Assembly (NCBI RefSeq): GCF_003323745.1
Contig: NZ_QOIL01000004.1
Coordinates: forward strand, 379,670 to 443,669
Direction: 5' to 3'
Source: Sphaerisporangium album
GTDB taxonomy: Bacteria > Actinomycetota > Actinomycetes > Streptosporangiales > Streptosporangiaceae
DNA: 64,000 nt
Part shown: positions 1-8,411 of the stretch, one piece after another
How positions within the stretch are numbered: position 1 is the stretch's first letter
How the letters are laid out: each line of letters begins with the position of its first letter
Made by a program: the position numbers and the translations under genes
The notes under the pieces: model-generated
What the model was told of the DNA's origin: nothing
Databases searched by the model: none
The model's input: the letters and a program-made list of their open reading frames with translations, nothing else

Positions 1-2
1 CC

Positions 3-2564
3 GACCTGCTCGACGCCGAGGTCGCCCACCTGCGCACCCAGCTCAACGTGCTGCGCCAGTACGGCGACGCCTCCGAGCGCAGCCGGTACGACGCCGAGCG
101 GGCCGAGCGGCGCATGCAGGAGCTCGACGCCTTCCGCGAGGCGGGCCTGTGGAACGTCCGCGTCCTGGCCGGCGCGGCGGGCCCCGACGAGCTGCGGCAG
201 ATCGCGCCCGTGCTGGTCGGCTCGGTCGAGATGAGCCACCACCCCTACCGGCTGCGCAGCGCCCTGTCGCTGCCGATCCTCGCCGGCTTCGGGCGCTCCA
301 CCACCGTGGAGCCGCTGTACGGCTTCGCCGAGGTGCTGGGCGTGACCCTGCAGGACCCCTCCGACGGCGCGGCGGCCCCGTTCGCCGCCACCGCGGGGGC
401 GCTCGCCGCCCTGGCCGGGCTGCCCCGCCGCGAGGTGCCGGGCGTCCGCGTGCTCGACGCCGGGTTCTTCGACGTGACCAGCGAGGCCGACGTCCGCAAC
501 ACCGGCGAGCCGGTCCTCGACCTCGGCGCGATCATCGATGGGCAGGACCGCGCGGTCGGCAAGTTCCGCGTCCCGCTGGCCACGCTCAACCGGCACGCCT
601 TCGTCACCGGCGCGACCGGCTCGGGCAAGTCGCAGACCGTCCGCCACCTGCTCGAACAGCTCACCGACGCCGGCATCCCGTGGCTGGCGATCGAGCCCGC
701 CAAGTCCGAGTACGCCGCCATGGCCGGGCGCGTCGGCCACCGGGCGCCGCTGACGGTGATCAACCCCTCCGCGCCCGACAACGTGCCGTTCAGCGTCAAC
801 CCGCTGGCCCCCGAGCCCGGGTACCCGGTGCAGGCGCACATCGACATGGTCAGGGCCCTGTTCATGGCGGCCTTCGACGCCGAGGAGCCGTTCCCGCAGA
901 TCATGTCGCTGGCGCTCCAGCGGGTGTACGAGGCCAACGGGTGGGACGTCGTCACCGGCGGCGGCGTCCCCGGCGCCGCCGTCCAGCCGGCCGTCCCGAC
1001 GCTCGCGCAGTTACAGACCCACGCCCTGGAGGTGATCCAGGAGATCGGGTACGGCAACGAGGTGCAGGCCGACGTCGAGGGCTTCATCAGCCTGCGGCTC
1101 AGGAGCCTGCGCGTCGGCTCGGCGGGACGGTTCTTCGAGGGCGGCCACCCCGCCGACATCGGGGGCCTGTTACAGCGCAACGTCGTCTTCGCGATCGAGG
1201 ACGTCGCCAACGACGAGGACAAGGCGTTCCTCATGGGCACGCTGATCATCCGAATCGTCGAGCACCTGCGGATGCGCGCCCGCCAGGAGAAGGCCAAGGG
1301 GCTCCAGCACGTCATCGTGATCGAGGAGGCCCACCGGCTTCTGCGAGACCGGGGCTCCCAGCGGGCCGCCACCCACGCCGTCGAGCTGCTCGCCGGGATG
1401 CTGGCCGAGATCCGCGCCTACGGCGAGGGCATCGTCGTCGCCGAGCAGATCCCCACCAAGCTCATCGCCGACGTCGTGAAGAACACCGCGCTCAAGGTCG
1501 TCCACCGTCTGCCGGCCGAGGACGACCGCAGGCTGGTCGGCGCCGCCATCAACCTGAGCGAGGAGCAGTCCCGCCAGGTCGTGTCCCTCCAGCCCGGCAT
1601 CGCCGCCGTCTTCGCCGACGGCATGGACCGCCCGCTGCGCATCCAGGTGCCCCTCGGCGAGGACCGCGAGCACACGCTGCTCGGCCCCACTCCGCCCATC
1701 CGCGGCCGCCGCTCGGCCGCGTGCGGGCACGAGTGCACCGAGGGCAAGGCGTGCACGCTGTTCGAGCTGCGGGAGGCCGACCTGCTCGCCGACGCCCCCG
1801 AGTGGGCGTGGCTGCGCATCTGGACCGACACCGTGGTGCTGGCCTTCTGCGCGAACCGGTCACTGCCCGGCGTGCCGCGCGTGCTCGCCGACCTCTGGGC
1901 CGAGCTGCCGCCGCGCCGCCGCGAATGCCTGCTGGCCACGCTCGTCGAACGCGCGGTGGCCGTCCGGGCGTGGTCGCTGCGCACGTTCTACGACCCGTCC
2001 CTGCTCACGGTGAAGGCCGCCGAGGTCGCGGCGGCGCTGCTCGACCCTGCGGCCGGCACCCGGTCGCCGGCGGGGGAGCGCATGGGCGCCGCGTGGGTGA
2101 TCCCGCAGGTCCGCTGGCTGCACGAGGTCGACCGGCTGTTCCCGTACGGGCACCAGGCGCCGAACCTGCGCAGCCCCGCCCCGGCCATGGAGTACGGCCT
2201 GTTCGGCACCGACCCGGCCGGGCGTCCGTCCCCGCGTCCCGAGGGCGACGGGCAGGCCGCCCAGGCCCGCACCGAGCTGCTCGGCCACCGCGCCAAGGCG
2301 CTGCGCCACCACCCGCTGTCGATGGAGATCGAGCGCAACCGCGCGCTCGCCTGGCGGGTGCTGCTCGGCGACGACGAGCACGAGGGCATCGAGAAGGACT
2401 TCGCCACCGTCGCCCTCGGCGTCGACCCCCGCGACCGGGTGCGCCACATCGCCCAAACGATGGGCGCCGCCTGGCTGGAGACCGTCCTGTCGTGGCCAGA
2501 ACGGTTCGTCATGACGTTCGAGGAGGGCGGCGAGAAGGACGCGAAACTGTCCTTCATCGACTGA
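3..2564 (+). CDS. HerA/DUF87-like P-loop ATPase, 5'-truncated by window edge
   Basis: The frame is open from base 3 with no stop, so the true start lies left of the window; a GTG at 48 is only an internal candidate. The first ~50 visible residues are charged and look like a coiled coil. Counting from the GTG at 48, a Walker A motif GATGSGKS lies at residues 188-195 and a Walker B-like VIVIEEAH at about 422-429, the pattern of HerA/VirB4-type (DUF87) motor ATPases. A Cys-rich patch (CGHECTEGKAC) follows near residue 560. HerA-like ATPases translocate DNA or protein; the exact role here is unknown. The C-terminal third has no domain I recognise. It is followed 75 bp downstream by murT, with no evident functional link. 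Confidence 0.75.
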   Translation, partial: DLLDAEVAHLRTQLNVLRQYGDASERSRYDAERAERRMQELDAFREAGLWNVRVLAGAAGPDELRQIAPVLVGSVEMSHHPYRLRSALSLPILAGFGRSTTVEPLYGFAEVLGVTLQDPSDGAAAPFAATAGALAALAGLPRREVPGVRVLDAGFFDVTSEADVRNTGEPVLDLGAIIDGQDRAVGKFRVPLATLNRHAFVTGATGSGKSQTVRHLLEQLTDAGIPWLAIEPAKSEYAAMAGRVGHRAPLTVINPSAPDNVPFSVNPLAPEPGYPVQAHIDMVRALFMAAFDAEEPFPQIMSLALQRVYEANGWDVVTGGGVPGAAVQPAVPTLAQLQTHALEVIQEIGYGNEVQADVEGFISLRLRSLRVGSAGRFFEGGHPADIGGLLQRNVVFAIEDVANDEDKAFLMGTLIIRIVEHLRMRARQEKAKGLQHVIVIEEAHRLLRDRGSQRAATHAVELLAGMLAEIRAYGEGIVVAEQIPTKLIADVVKNTALKVVHRLPAEDDRRLVGAAINLSEEQSRQVVSLQPGIAAVFADGMDRPLRIQVPLGEDREHTLLGPTPPIRGRRSAACGHECTEGKACTLFELREADLLADAPEWAWLRIWTDTVVLAFCANRSLPGVPRVLADLWAELPPRRRECLLATLVERAVAVRAWSLRTFYDPSLLTVKAAEVAAALLDPAAGTRSPAGERMGAAWVIPQVRWLHEVDRLFPYGHQAPNLRSPAPAMEYGLFGTDPAGRPSPRPEGDGQAAQARTELLGHRAKALRHHPLSMEIERNRALAWRVLLGDDEHEGIEKDFATVALGVDPRDRVRHIAQTMGAAWLETVLSWPERFVMTFEEGGEKDAKLSFID

Positions 2565-2639
2565 CTCTTCCCGTGGGAAAAGGGGTGCTTTGGGATTGGG
2601 TTGGGTGTTCATCGGGCGGGCCGCACTAGGATCTCGGGC

Positions 2640-3869
2640 ATGACCCAGCTACCGCTGCGGGCTCAGCTCGCGACCGCCCTCGGGCGTACGGCTGCCACCC
2701 TGTCCCGGGTGACCGGGCGTGGCGACGGATCGGTGATCGGTGGGCGCGTCGGGCTCATGCTGGAGCCGGACCTGCTGCGCAAGCTGGCCGCCGACCGCAA
2801 GCTCGTGCTGGTCAGCGCCACCAACGGCAAGACCACGACCACCCGGCTGATCACCTCGGCGCTGCAGGAGGTCGGGGAGGTCGCCACGAACGCGTTCGGC
2901 GCCAACATGCCCGCCGGGCACGTGTCCGCGCTCTCCCAGGCCAAGCAGGCGCCGCTCGCGGTCCTGGAGGTCGACGAGAAGTACCTCCCCGAGGTCCTCG
3001 ACACCACCGGCGCCTCGGTCGTCTGCCTGATGAACCTCAGCCGCGACCAGATGGACCGCGCGGCCGAGATCTGGCTGCTGGCCCAGAAATGGCAACGCGC
3101 CCTCACCGGCACGGACACGCACGTGATCGCCAACTGCGACGACCCGCTGGTCACCTGGGGCGCCTCGACCGCCACGCGGGTGACGTGGGTGTCGTGCGGG
3201 CAGCCCTGGAAGGAAGATTCCTGGTGCTGCCCCCGCTGCGGCGGACCGCTCGACCGCAAGGGCGACGACTGGGCGTGCCGCGAGTGCTCCTTCCGGCGCC
3301 CCGAGCCCGCGTGGGTACTGGACGACGACGCGGTGATCGACCCCCGGCGGCAGCGCTGGGTGCTCGACCTGCAACTGCCCGGCCGGGCCAACCGCGCCAA
3401 CGCCGCCATCGCCCTGGCCACCGCCGAGACGTTCGGCCTGCCCGTCGAGCGGGCGCTGCCGAGGCTGCGCGAGGTCCGCTCGGTCGCCGGCCGCTACACC
3501 ACGGTGGAGCGGGACGGGCGGTCGCTGCGGCTGCTGCTCGCCAAGAACCCCGCCGGGTGGCTGGAGGCGTTCGAGGTCTCCGACGCCGGGCTGCCCATCA
3601 TCCTGTCGGTCAACGCGCAGGGGCCCGACGGCCGCGACACCTCGTGGCTGTGGGACGTCGACTACCGCATCCTGCGCGGCCGCCCGGTGTACGTCACCGG
3701 CGAGAGGCGGCTCGACCTGGCGCTGCGGCTCCACGTCGCCGAGGTGCCCTTCCAGCTCTGCGAGACGTTCGACGACGCCGTGGTGCGCCAGGCGCCGGGC
3801 GGCATCGACGTGATCGCCAACTACACAGCCTTCCAGCAGATTCGAGCGGAGTTCGGCCGTGCCGTCTGA
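2640..3869 (+). CDS. murT: MurT: lipid II isoglutaminyl synthase, Mur-ligase subunit
   Basis: 409 aa. MurT with GatD amidates the D-Glu of the lipid II stem peptide to D-isoglutamine in the cytoplasm. A Mur-ligase ATP loop (ATNGKTTTT) is at residues 60-68. A MurT-specific zinc ribbon follows, with Cys197/Cys200 and Cys213/Cys216, then the C-terminal DUF1727 part. ATG 2640 was chosen over an in-frame upstream start at 2601 because family members begin close to the conserved helix that this ATG precedes. The stop overlaps the start of gatD by 11 bp, so the two subunits are translationally coupled, as in other Gram-positives. Confidence 0.95.
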   Translation: MTQLPLRAQLATALGRTAATLSRVTGRGDGSVIGGRVGLMLEPDLLRKLAADRKLVLVSATNGKTTTTRLITSALQEVGEVATNAFGANMPAGHVSALSQAKQAPLAVLEVDEKYLPEVLDTTGASVVCLMNLSRDQMDRAAEIWLLAQKWQRALTGTDTHVIANCDDPLVTWGASTATRVTWVSCGQPWKEDSWCCPRCGGPLDRKGDDWACRECSFRRPEPAWVLDDDAVIDPRRQRWVLDLQLPGRANRANAAIALATAETFGLPVERALPRLREVRSVAGRYTTVERDGRSLRLLLAKNPAGWLEAFEVSDAGLPIILSVNAQGPDGRDTSWLWDVDYRILRGRPVYVTGERRLDLALRLHVAEVPFQLCETFDDAVVRQAPGGIDVIANYTAFQQIRAEFGRAV

Positions 3870-4572
3870 CAGCGCCCTGCGCATCGTTTGGATCTACCCC
3901 GACCTGCTCAGCACGTACGGTGACCAGGGCAACGTCCTGATCCTCGAACAGCGAGCCCGCAAGCGCGGCATCCCGGTCGAGACGGTGTACGTCCGGTCGG
4001 CCGACCCGGTGCCCGACTCGGGGGACATCTACCTCATCGGCGGCGGCGAGGACCGTCCGCAGATCCTCGCCGCCGAGCGCCTGCGCCGCGACGGCGGGCT
4101 CGCCCGGGCCATCGACCGCGGGGCGTCCCTGCTGGCCGTCTGCGCGGGCTACCAGATCATGGGCTCGGTGTTCGGCGGCGAGGAAGGCCAGCCGGTGGCC
4201 GGTATCGGCCTGCTCGACATCCAGAGCTCCCGCGGCCCCGCCCGCGCGGTCGGCGAGCTCGCCGCCGAGGTCGACACCGGCCTCGGCGGGCACATGCTCA
4301 CCGGCTTCGAGAACCACATGGGCGTGACGCGGCTCGGGCCGGGCGTGCGTCCCCTGTCACGCACGGTGGTCGGCACGGGCAACGGCGACGGCACCGAGGG
4401 CTGCCACGCCGGCAAGATCGTGGGGACGTACCTGCACGGGCCGGCGCTGGCCCGCAACCCCTGGCTCGCGGACGTGTTCCTGGGCTGGACGGTGGGCCGG
4501 CTCGCGCCGATCGAGGACGCCTGGTACGACCGGCTCCGCGACGAACGCCTGAAGGCCGTCCTGCCCCGCTGA
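3859..4572 (+). CDS. gatD: GatD: lipid II isoglutaminyl synthase, glutamine amidotransferase subunit
   Basis: 237 aa, GTG start overlapping the end of murT. A class I (triad type) glutamine amidotransferase domain related to CobB/CobQ supplies ammonia from glutamine to MurT. The nucleophile is Cys95 in LLAVCAGYQ. The catalytic His is His193 in GTYLHGP, and the N-terminal YGDQGN motif is typical of GatD. The murT-gatD order and overlap match the known heterodimer. The next gene is convergent. Confidence 0.95.
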   Translation: MPSDSALRIVWIYPDLLSTYGDQGNVLILEQRARKRGIPVETVYVRSADPVPDSGDIYLIGGGEDRPQILAAERLRRDGGLARAIDRGASLLAVCAGYQIMGSVFGGEEGQPVAGIGLLDIQSSRGPARAVGELAAEVDTGLGGHMLTGFENHMGVTRLGPGVRPLSRTVVGTGNGDGTEGCHAGKIVGTYLHGPALARNPWLADVFLGWTVGRLAPIEDAWYDRLRDERLKAVLPR

Positions 4573-4663
4573 CCCGACCCCCATGACCCGTCGTCCGGGC
4601 CGTGTCCCCCATGCGGGACTGCGGCTCGGTCCGGGCAGCGGACCGATCTCAGCAGGCAGGTGC

Positions 4664-5026
4664 TCAGTAGACGAGGGCCTGGACGCCCTCGCCGAGCGCC
4701 TCCTCCACGAACGTCGAGGCGCCGGCGATGCGAACGCCCTCGATCAGGTCCTCCCGCCTGATGCCGCGGCGCGCCGCGCACTGGGTGCACACCGTCACCG
4801 TGCCCCCCGCGAGCACGGCGTCCAGCAGGTCGGTCAGGGGGACGGCCTCCGGAAGGGTGAACTCCTTCGCCCGCCCGGGCAGGCCGTACCACGCCGACTC
4901 GCCGGTGAGCCACAGGGAGACGGGCACGCCGCTCGCGAGCGCGGCGGCGGCCACGGTGAAAGCCTGATTGCAACGTTCGGGGGCATCAGAACCGGCCGTC
5001 ACTTTTATCACCATTGATCGTGCCAT
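4664..5026 (-). CDS. DsrE-family sulfur-relay-like protein
   Basis: 120 aa, soluble. It begins MARSMVIKVTAGSD and carries CTQC near residue 80, a DsrE/DsrF-type fold with candidate reactive cysteines (TVCTQCAARRGI). DsrE-like proteins shuttle persulfide sulfur or act as peroxiredoxin-like thiol proteins; the exact partner is not shown by the context. It is convergent with gatD and divergent from the nitrobindin gene, about 100 bp away. The mix of AAALASG and LWLTGE segments fits the small alpha/beta fold. The family call is fairly secure; the function is open. Confidence 0.75.
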   Translation of the reverse strand: MARSMVIKVTAGSDAPERCNQAFTVAAAALASGVPVSLWLTGESAWYGLPGRAKEFTLPEAVPLTDLLDAVLAGGTVTVCTQCAARRGIRREDLIEGVRIAGASTFVEEALGEGVQALVY

Positions 5027-5125
5027 GATCTGAGCCTATGCGGCGCCGACGCCGATCCACCAGGTCATCGTCATGCCAGGTGTCGGCGCACCGCGTTCCG
5101 CTCCGGGCATTTAGGCTCATGTGCC

Positions 5126-5614
5126 ATGGACTCCCAGTCAATACATCCCGACCTCGAACCGATCGCCTTCCTCCTCGGCAGGTGGGAGGGCGCCGGCGTC
5201 GGCGGCTACCCGACGATCGAGAGCTTCCGGTTCGGTCAGGAGATCACCTTCGAGCACAACGGCAAGCCGTTCCTGAGCTACCTCAGCAAGACCTGGCTGC
5301 TCGACGACGAGGGCAACATGGTGCGCCCGCTCGCCACCGAGTCGGGGTACTGGCGGGCGCGGCCGGAGCGCCAGCTCGAAGTGCTGCTGTCCCACCCGAC
5401 CGGCATCGTCGAGATCTACCTCGGCGAGGTCGTGTTCCACAAGATCGAGCTGCGTACGGACGTCGTCGCCCGTACGGAGAGCGCCAAGGAGTACACGGCG
5501 GGCCACCGGCTCTACGGCCTGGTCAACGGCAACCTGATGTACGCCTACGACATGGCCGCCGAAGGCCACCCGCTGACCTCACACCTGTCCGCGGAACTGA
5601 GGAAGGTCGGCTGA
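5126..5614 (+). CDS. Nitrobindin-like heme protein (FABP-like, THAP4 C-terminal family)
   Basis: 162 aa. The N-terminal FLLGRWEGAGVGGYP matches the GxWxGxG signature of bacterial nitrobindins (former DUF1794), ten-stranded beta barrels binding ferric heme and reported as peroxynitrite isomerases. A His-rich C-terminal portion (TAGHRLYGL, EGHPLTSH) contains the candidate proximal heme His. ATG 5126 directly precedes the conserved HPDLEPIAFLLG segment. Nur lies 460 bp downstream on the same strand, an arrangement I recall from Streptomyces. The intervening DNA carries a candidate structured RNA on the opposite strand. Confidence 0.85.
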   Translation: MDSQSIHPDLEPIAFLLGRWEGAGVGGYPTIESFRFGQEITFEHNGKPFLSYLSKTWLLDDEGNMVRPLATESGYWRARPERQLEVLLSHPTGIVEIYLGEVVFHKIELRTDVVARTESAKEYTAGHRLYGLVNGNLMYAYDMAAEGHPLTSHLSAELRKVG

Positions 5615-5667
5615 CCCGTCGGCCCGCGAAGTCGTCGTCCGCGAGGTCGGAAGGCCCGGGAGTTTCC

Positions 5668-5927
5668 GGGCGAAAAAGAACCCCGGGCGTGCTCCGTCTC
5701 ACGGTGAGACGGGCCGGCTGGACCAAGGGGGAAAGGGGAAATCCTCTGCCCCCGCCGGCTGCCCGGGGTTCCGGTGTCTGTCTTGGATTCGCCGGACGTC
5801 GCCGGTGCCCCGAGGGGGGCACGACGTCTGGACGGAAGGTCCTGACCTGGCGATGCCCTAGCGGACAGCCACCTCGCTAGCCCAATAATGATCAACCATT
5901 GTTTGGACCACCTCCCTTCTGCGTGCT
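5668..5927 (-). ncRNA. Candidate ~260-nt structured non-coding RNA, unidentified class
   Basis: Read on the minus strand, this gap contains nested stems. A 6-bp hairpin (TCTGCG/CGCAGA) is near the 5' end. CTAGCG pairs with CGCTAG. A GACGTCG/CGACGTC stem encloses TGCCCC/GGGGCA at 5795-5828. An 11-bp arm GAACCCCGGGC (5761-5771) pairs with GCCCGGGGTTC (5678-5688), immediately followed by TTTTT (5673-5677). That closing stem encloses a perfect 8-bp hairpin at 5694-5712. Together with the -10-like CATAAT upstream this looks like a stand-alone transcript with an intrinsic terminator. I checked it mentally against tmRNA, RNase P, SRP, 6C, cobalamin and ydaO consensus features and found no match. It could instead be a leader/attenuator, but no minus-strand gene follows directly. 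Confidence 0.5.
5858..5899 (-). CDS. Possible 13-codon leader peptide inside the candidate RNA
   Basis: On the minus strand an ATG opens a 13-codon frame (MVDHYWASEVAVR) ending in TAG. It is preceded by a strong purine-rich Shine-Dalgarno-like GGAGGTGG about 8-11 bases upstream. The last codons overlap the CTAGCG/CGCTAG stem, so translation could change the folding of the RNA. Such short frames occur by chance; the strong ribosome-binding site and position within a structured transcript are the only support. No similarity to a known attenuator peptide is recognised. Confidence 0.3.
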   Translation of the reverse strand: MVDHYWASEVAVR

Positions 5928-5933
5928 TCGCAG

Positions 5934-5960
5934 ATTATGCGAGCGTTCTAGGCGAGGCAA
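5934..5960 (-). promoter_or_regulatory. Possible promoter of the candidate structured RNA
   Basis: On the minus strand CATAAT (5934-5939) resembles a -10 box and TTGCCT (5955-5960) a weak -35, with 15 bp between them, slightly short. The local DNA is unusually AT-rich. Transcription would start near 5927, just before the first hairpin. Confidence 0.35.
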
Positions 5961-6074
5961 GCGAATAACCCCACCCCCCTCCCGCGCCCTGCCCACCCCC
6001 AGCCGGCCACCCCGGCCCCACCACACCCGTGTAAGGGATCTCGCGGCCGGGTCGATGCTCGTAGACTCGGAGCC

Positions 6075-6605
6075 ATGACCGGGACCCGGCAGCCATCGCG
6101 AACCCCGCCGACACCGTCAGCCTCCTCGGGGCCGTCCGCGTCCCCGGGGTTGTCGCCGGCGTCGGCGTCCTCCGGGCCGCCGGCGTCGCCCACGCCGTCG
6201 ACCTGGCACGAGGAGCTCCGCGCGCGCGGGTACCGCGTCACGCCGCAGCGGCAGCTCGTACTGGAGGCGGTGACCAAGCTCGGCCACGCCACCCCCGAGG
6301 ACATCTGCGGCGAGGTCCAGGAGACCGCCAGAGGCGTCAACATCTCGACCGTCTACCGCACGCTCGAACTGCTCGAACAGCTCGGCATGGTCACCCACAC
6401 CCACCTCGGCCACGGCGCCCCCACCTACCACCTGGCCAGCGAGGCCGACCACGTCCACCTGGTCTGCCGCGACTGCGGCCAGATCACCGAGGTCAGCCCC
6501 GACCTGGTCGACGGCCTGGTCTCCACCCTGGACGAAAGACTCGGCTTCGAAACCGACGTCCAACACCTAACGATCTTCGGCCGCTGCCACACCTGCCGCT
6601 CCTGA
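6075..6605 (+). CDS. nur: Nur: nickel-responsive Fur-family regulator
   Basis: 176 aa. The core GYRVTPQRQLVLEAV, VNISTVYRTLELLEQLGMV and HLGHGAPTYHLA closely resembles Streptomyces coelicolor Nur, which controls nickel uptake and superoxide dismutases. Histidines expected at the metal sites are present (His in HATPED, HTHLGH, DHVHLVC, VQHLTIF). CxxC pairs lie in CRDC and CHTC. An N-terminal stretch of about 42 residues rich in Pro, Ser and Ala precedes the winged helix and is absent from the Streptomyces protein. It may be real or reflect a too-early start; no better ATG exists, but a TTG lies within it. Confidence 0.85.
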   Translation: MTGTRQPSRTPPTPSASSGPSASPGLSPASASSGPPASPTPSTWHEELRARGYRVTPQRQLVLEAVTKLGHATPEDICGEVQETARGVNISTVYRTLELLEQLGMVTHTHLGHGAPTYHLASEADHVHLVCRDCGQITEVSPDLVDGLVSTLDERLGFETDVQHLTIFGRCHTCRS

Positions 6606-6739
6606 CCACGGGTCCCGCCGCCGCAGCGTCACGCTCGTGGAGCGCAAGGCGCTGGCGGCTGACACACCCTAGTCGCACTCTCGTGGACCACGTCGGGCAG
6701 CGCCTCTCAGGAGTGGCTTGAGAGGCTTAGCCTTGAGGC

Positions 6740-7801
6740 ATGCGAAGCCCTTTGTTGGACAGGTCGGGTGCGGTGGTCGCGGAGGCGCCCGATGAGACCG
6801 TCGCGGCGCACTACGGGGAGCCGTACGCCGAGCAGCGTGCGCTGGTGGCCGGGCAGGCCATGGTCGACCGGAGTGACCGCGAGGTCGTCAGGATCACGGG
6901 GCCCGATCGGCTGAAGTGGCTGAACGATCTGAGCTCGCAGAAGCTCGACACGCTGGCGCCCGGGGTGGCGACGCAGACCTTGTTCCTGGATCCGCAGGGG
7001 CGGGTGGAGCACCATCTGACGCTCGTGGACGACGGTACGTCGGTCTGGGGGCATGTCGAGCCGGGGTCGTCCGCCGCGCTGATCGCGTATCTGGAGAAGA
7101 TGCGGTTCATGCTGCGCGTCGAGGTCGCCGACGAGACCTCCGCGTACGCCGTGGTGACGGTCGCGCCGCCGCGCCCCGCCGGGTCGCCGGAACAGCCCGC
7201 CACGCTCACGGTTCCGGAGGGGGCCATCGCGATCGGGGGGGACGTGCTGGTGCCGCGTGAGCGGCTGGCGGGGCTTCCCGAGGAGCTCGAGCTGCGGCCG
7301 GCCGGGTTGTGGGCGTACGAGGCGCTGCGGGTCGAGGCCCACCTGCCGCGGGCCGGGTTCGAGACCGATCACAAGGCCATCCCGCACGAGGTCGGCTGGA
7401 TCGGCGCGGCCGTTCACCTGACCAAGGGCTGCTACCGGGGGCAGGAGACGGTGGCCCGGGTGCACAACCTCGGTCACCCGCCGCGCCGCCTGGTGTTCCT
7501 GCATCTGGACGGCAGCGTGGACACCCTGCCGCCGCACGGCGCGCCGGTCACGCTCGGCGCCGGGGCGTCGAGCGAGGGGGACGGGGAGGACGGCGGGCAG
7601 CCGGGGCAGATCGGCTTCGTCGGCACTTCGGCCCGCCACCACGAGCTCGGCCCCATCGCCCTGGCGGTGGTCAAGCGGACGGTTCCGGTCGACGCGGTCC
7701 TGACGGCGGGCGGCGTCGCGGCGTCCCAGGAGGTCATCGTGCCCCCGGACGCCGGCCGGAACGTGACGATCGACCCCGCCCTCCGCCGCCGCATCCGCTG
7801 A
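6740..7801 (+). CDS. ygfZ: YgfZ/CAF17-type folate-binding Fe-S cluster assembly protein
   Basis: 353 aa. The family signature KGCYRGQE (about residues 232-239) is intact, within the GcvT-like aminomethyltransferase fold. YgfZ proteins use tetrahydrofolate to help assemble or repair iron-sulfur enzymes in the cytoplasm. The N-terminal part (VDRSDREVVRITGPDRLKWLNDLSSQ) is typical. A convergent dtd gene follows after 33 bp. In Actinobacteria this gene commonly sits near a fur-type gene and dtd, as here. Confidence 0.9.
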   Translation: MRSPLLDRSGAVVAEAPDETVAAHYGEPYAEQRALVAGQAMVDRSDREVVRITGPDRLKWLNDLSSQKLDTLAPGVATQTLFLDPQGRVEHHLTLVDDGTSVWGHVEPGSSAALIAYLEKMRFMLRVEVADETSAYAVVTVAPPRPAGSPEQPATLTVPEGAIAIGGDVLVPRERLAGLPEELELRPAGLWAYEALRVEAHLPRAGFETDHKAIPHEVGWIGAAVHLTKGCYRGQETVARVHNLGHPPRRLVFLHLDGSVDTLPPHGAPVTLGAGASSEGDGEDGGQPGQIGFVGTSARHHELGPIALAVVKRTVPVDAVLTAGGVAASQEVIVPPDAGRNVTIDPALRRRIR

Positions 7802-7834
7802 GGCACCCGACGGGCCGACCACCGGCGAGGCGGG

Positions 7835-8260
7835 TCAGATGTCGATGATCAGCGTGATCGGGCCGTCGTTGACGAGGTGGACCTTCATGTCCGCGCCGAA
7901 CACGCCGGTCTCGACGCGGGCGCCGAGGGCGCGTAGCTCGGCGATCACGGCCTCGACCAGCGGCTCGGCCACCGGGCCGGGCGCCGCCGCCTGCCAGGTG
8001 GGGCGCCGGCCCTTCCTGGCGTCGCCGTAGAGCGTGAACTGGCTGACGACGAGCAGCGGCGCGCCGATGTCCGAGCAGGACTTCTCGCCGGAGAGGATGC
8101 GCAGCCCCCACAGCTTGGCGGCGAGCCGCGCGGCCTCGCCGGGGCCGTCGTCGTGGGTGACGCCCACGAGGACGAGCAGACCGGGCTCGTCGATCGCCCC
8201 GACCGTCCGCCCGTCGACCACCACCGACGCGGACGTCACCCGCTGAACCACGGCACGCAT
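7835..8260 (-). CDS. dtd: D-aminoacyl-tRNA deacylase
   Basis: 141 aa from ATG 8260 ([13 protein letters not shown]), the usual family start; an in-frame start 6 codons earlier is unlikely. The enzyme hydrolyses D-aminoacyl-tRNA and Gly-tRNA(Ala) mischarges. Diagnostic motifs are SQFTLYGD (substrate pocket) and the C-terminal NDGPIT, corresponding to the NxGPxT motif of the cross-subunit Gly-cisPro pair region. Length matches the family (about 140-150 aa). It is divergent from the asparaginase gene. Confidence 0.95.
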   Translation of the reverse strand: MRAVVQRVTSASVVVDGRTVGAIDEPGLLVLVGVTHDDGPGEAARLAAKLWGLRILSGEKSCSDIGAPLLVVSQFTLYGDARKGRRPTWQAAAPGPVAEPLVEAVIAELRALGARVETGVFGADMKVHLVNDGPITLIIDI

Positions 8261-8411
8261 GGTCCCTGATTCTTCCACCGTCGTGGAGTGGCGCGGGTAC
8301 GGCGGGCCGTGGTCGTCGCCGGGCAGTAGGCGGGGTGCGCGTTCCTGGGGCCGTGGCGGTGCGACCGGGGTTGAGGGCGTCCGTACACTCGGGGGCGAAA
8401 GGAGAAATGAG

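Noticed and set aside
149-2629. 826-codon frame overlapping the HerA-like gene
   Set aside because: Arg/Pro-rich shadow frame; the Walker motifs are in the other frame.
5545-5895. A 116-codon minus-strand protein in the nitrobindin-nur gap
   Set aside because: Low-complexity, overlaps the nitrobindin coding region, and the underlying DNA is better explained by RNA stems.
8259-8411. Longer N-terminus for the asparaginase
   Set aside because: The extra 51 codons are Gly/Arg/Trp-rich, overlap the dtd start, and a TTG with AAGGAG in place fits the conserved beginning.
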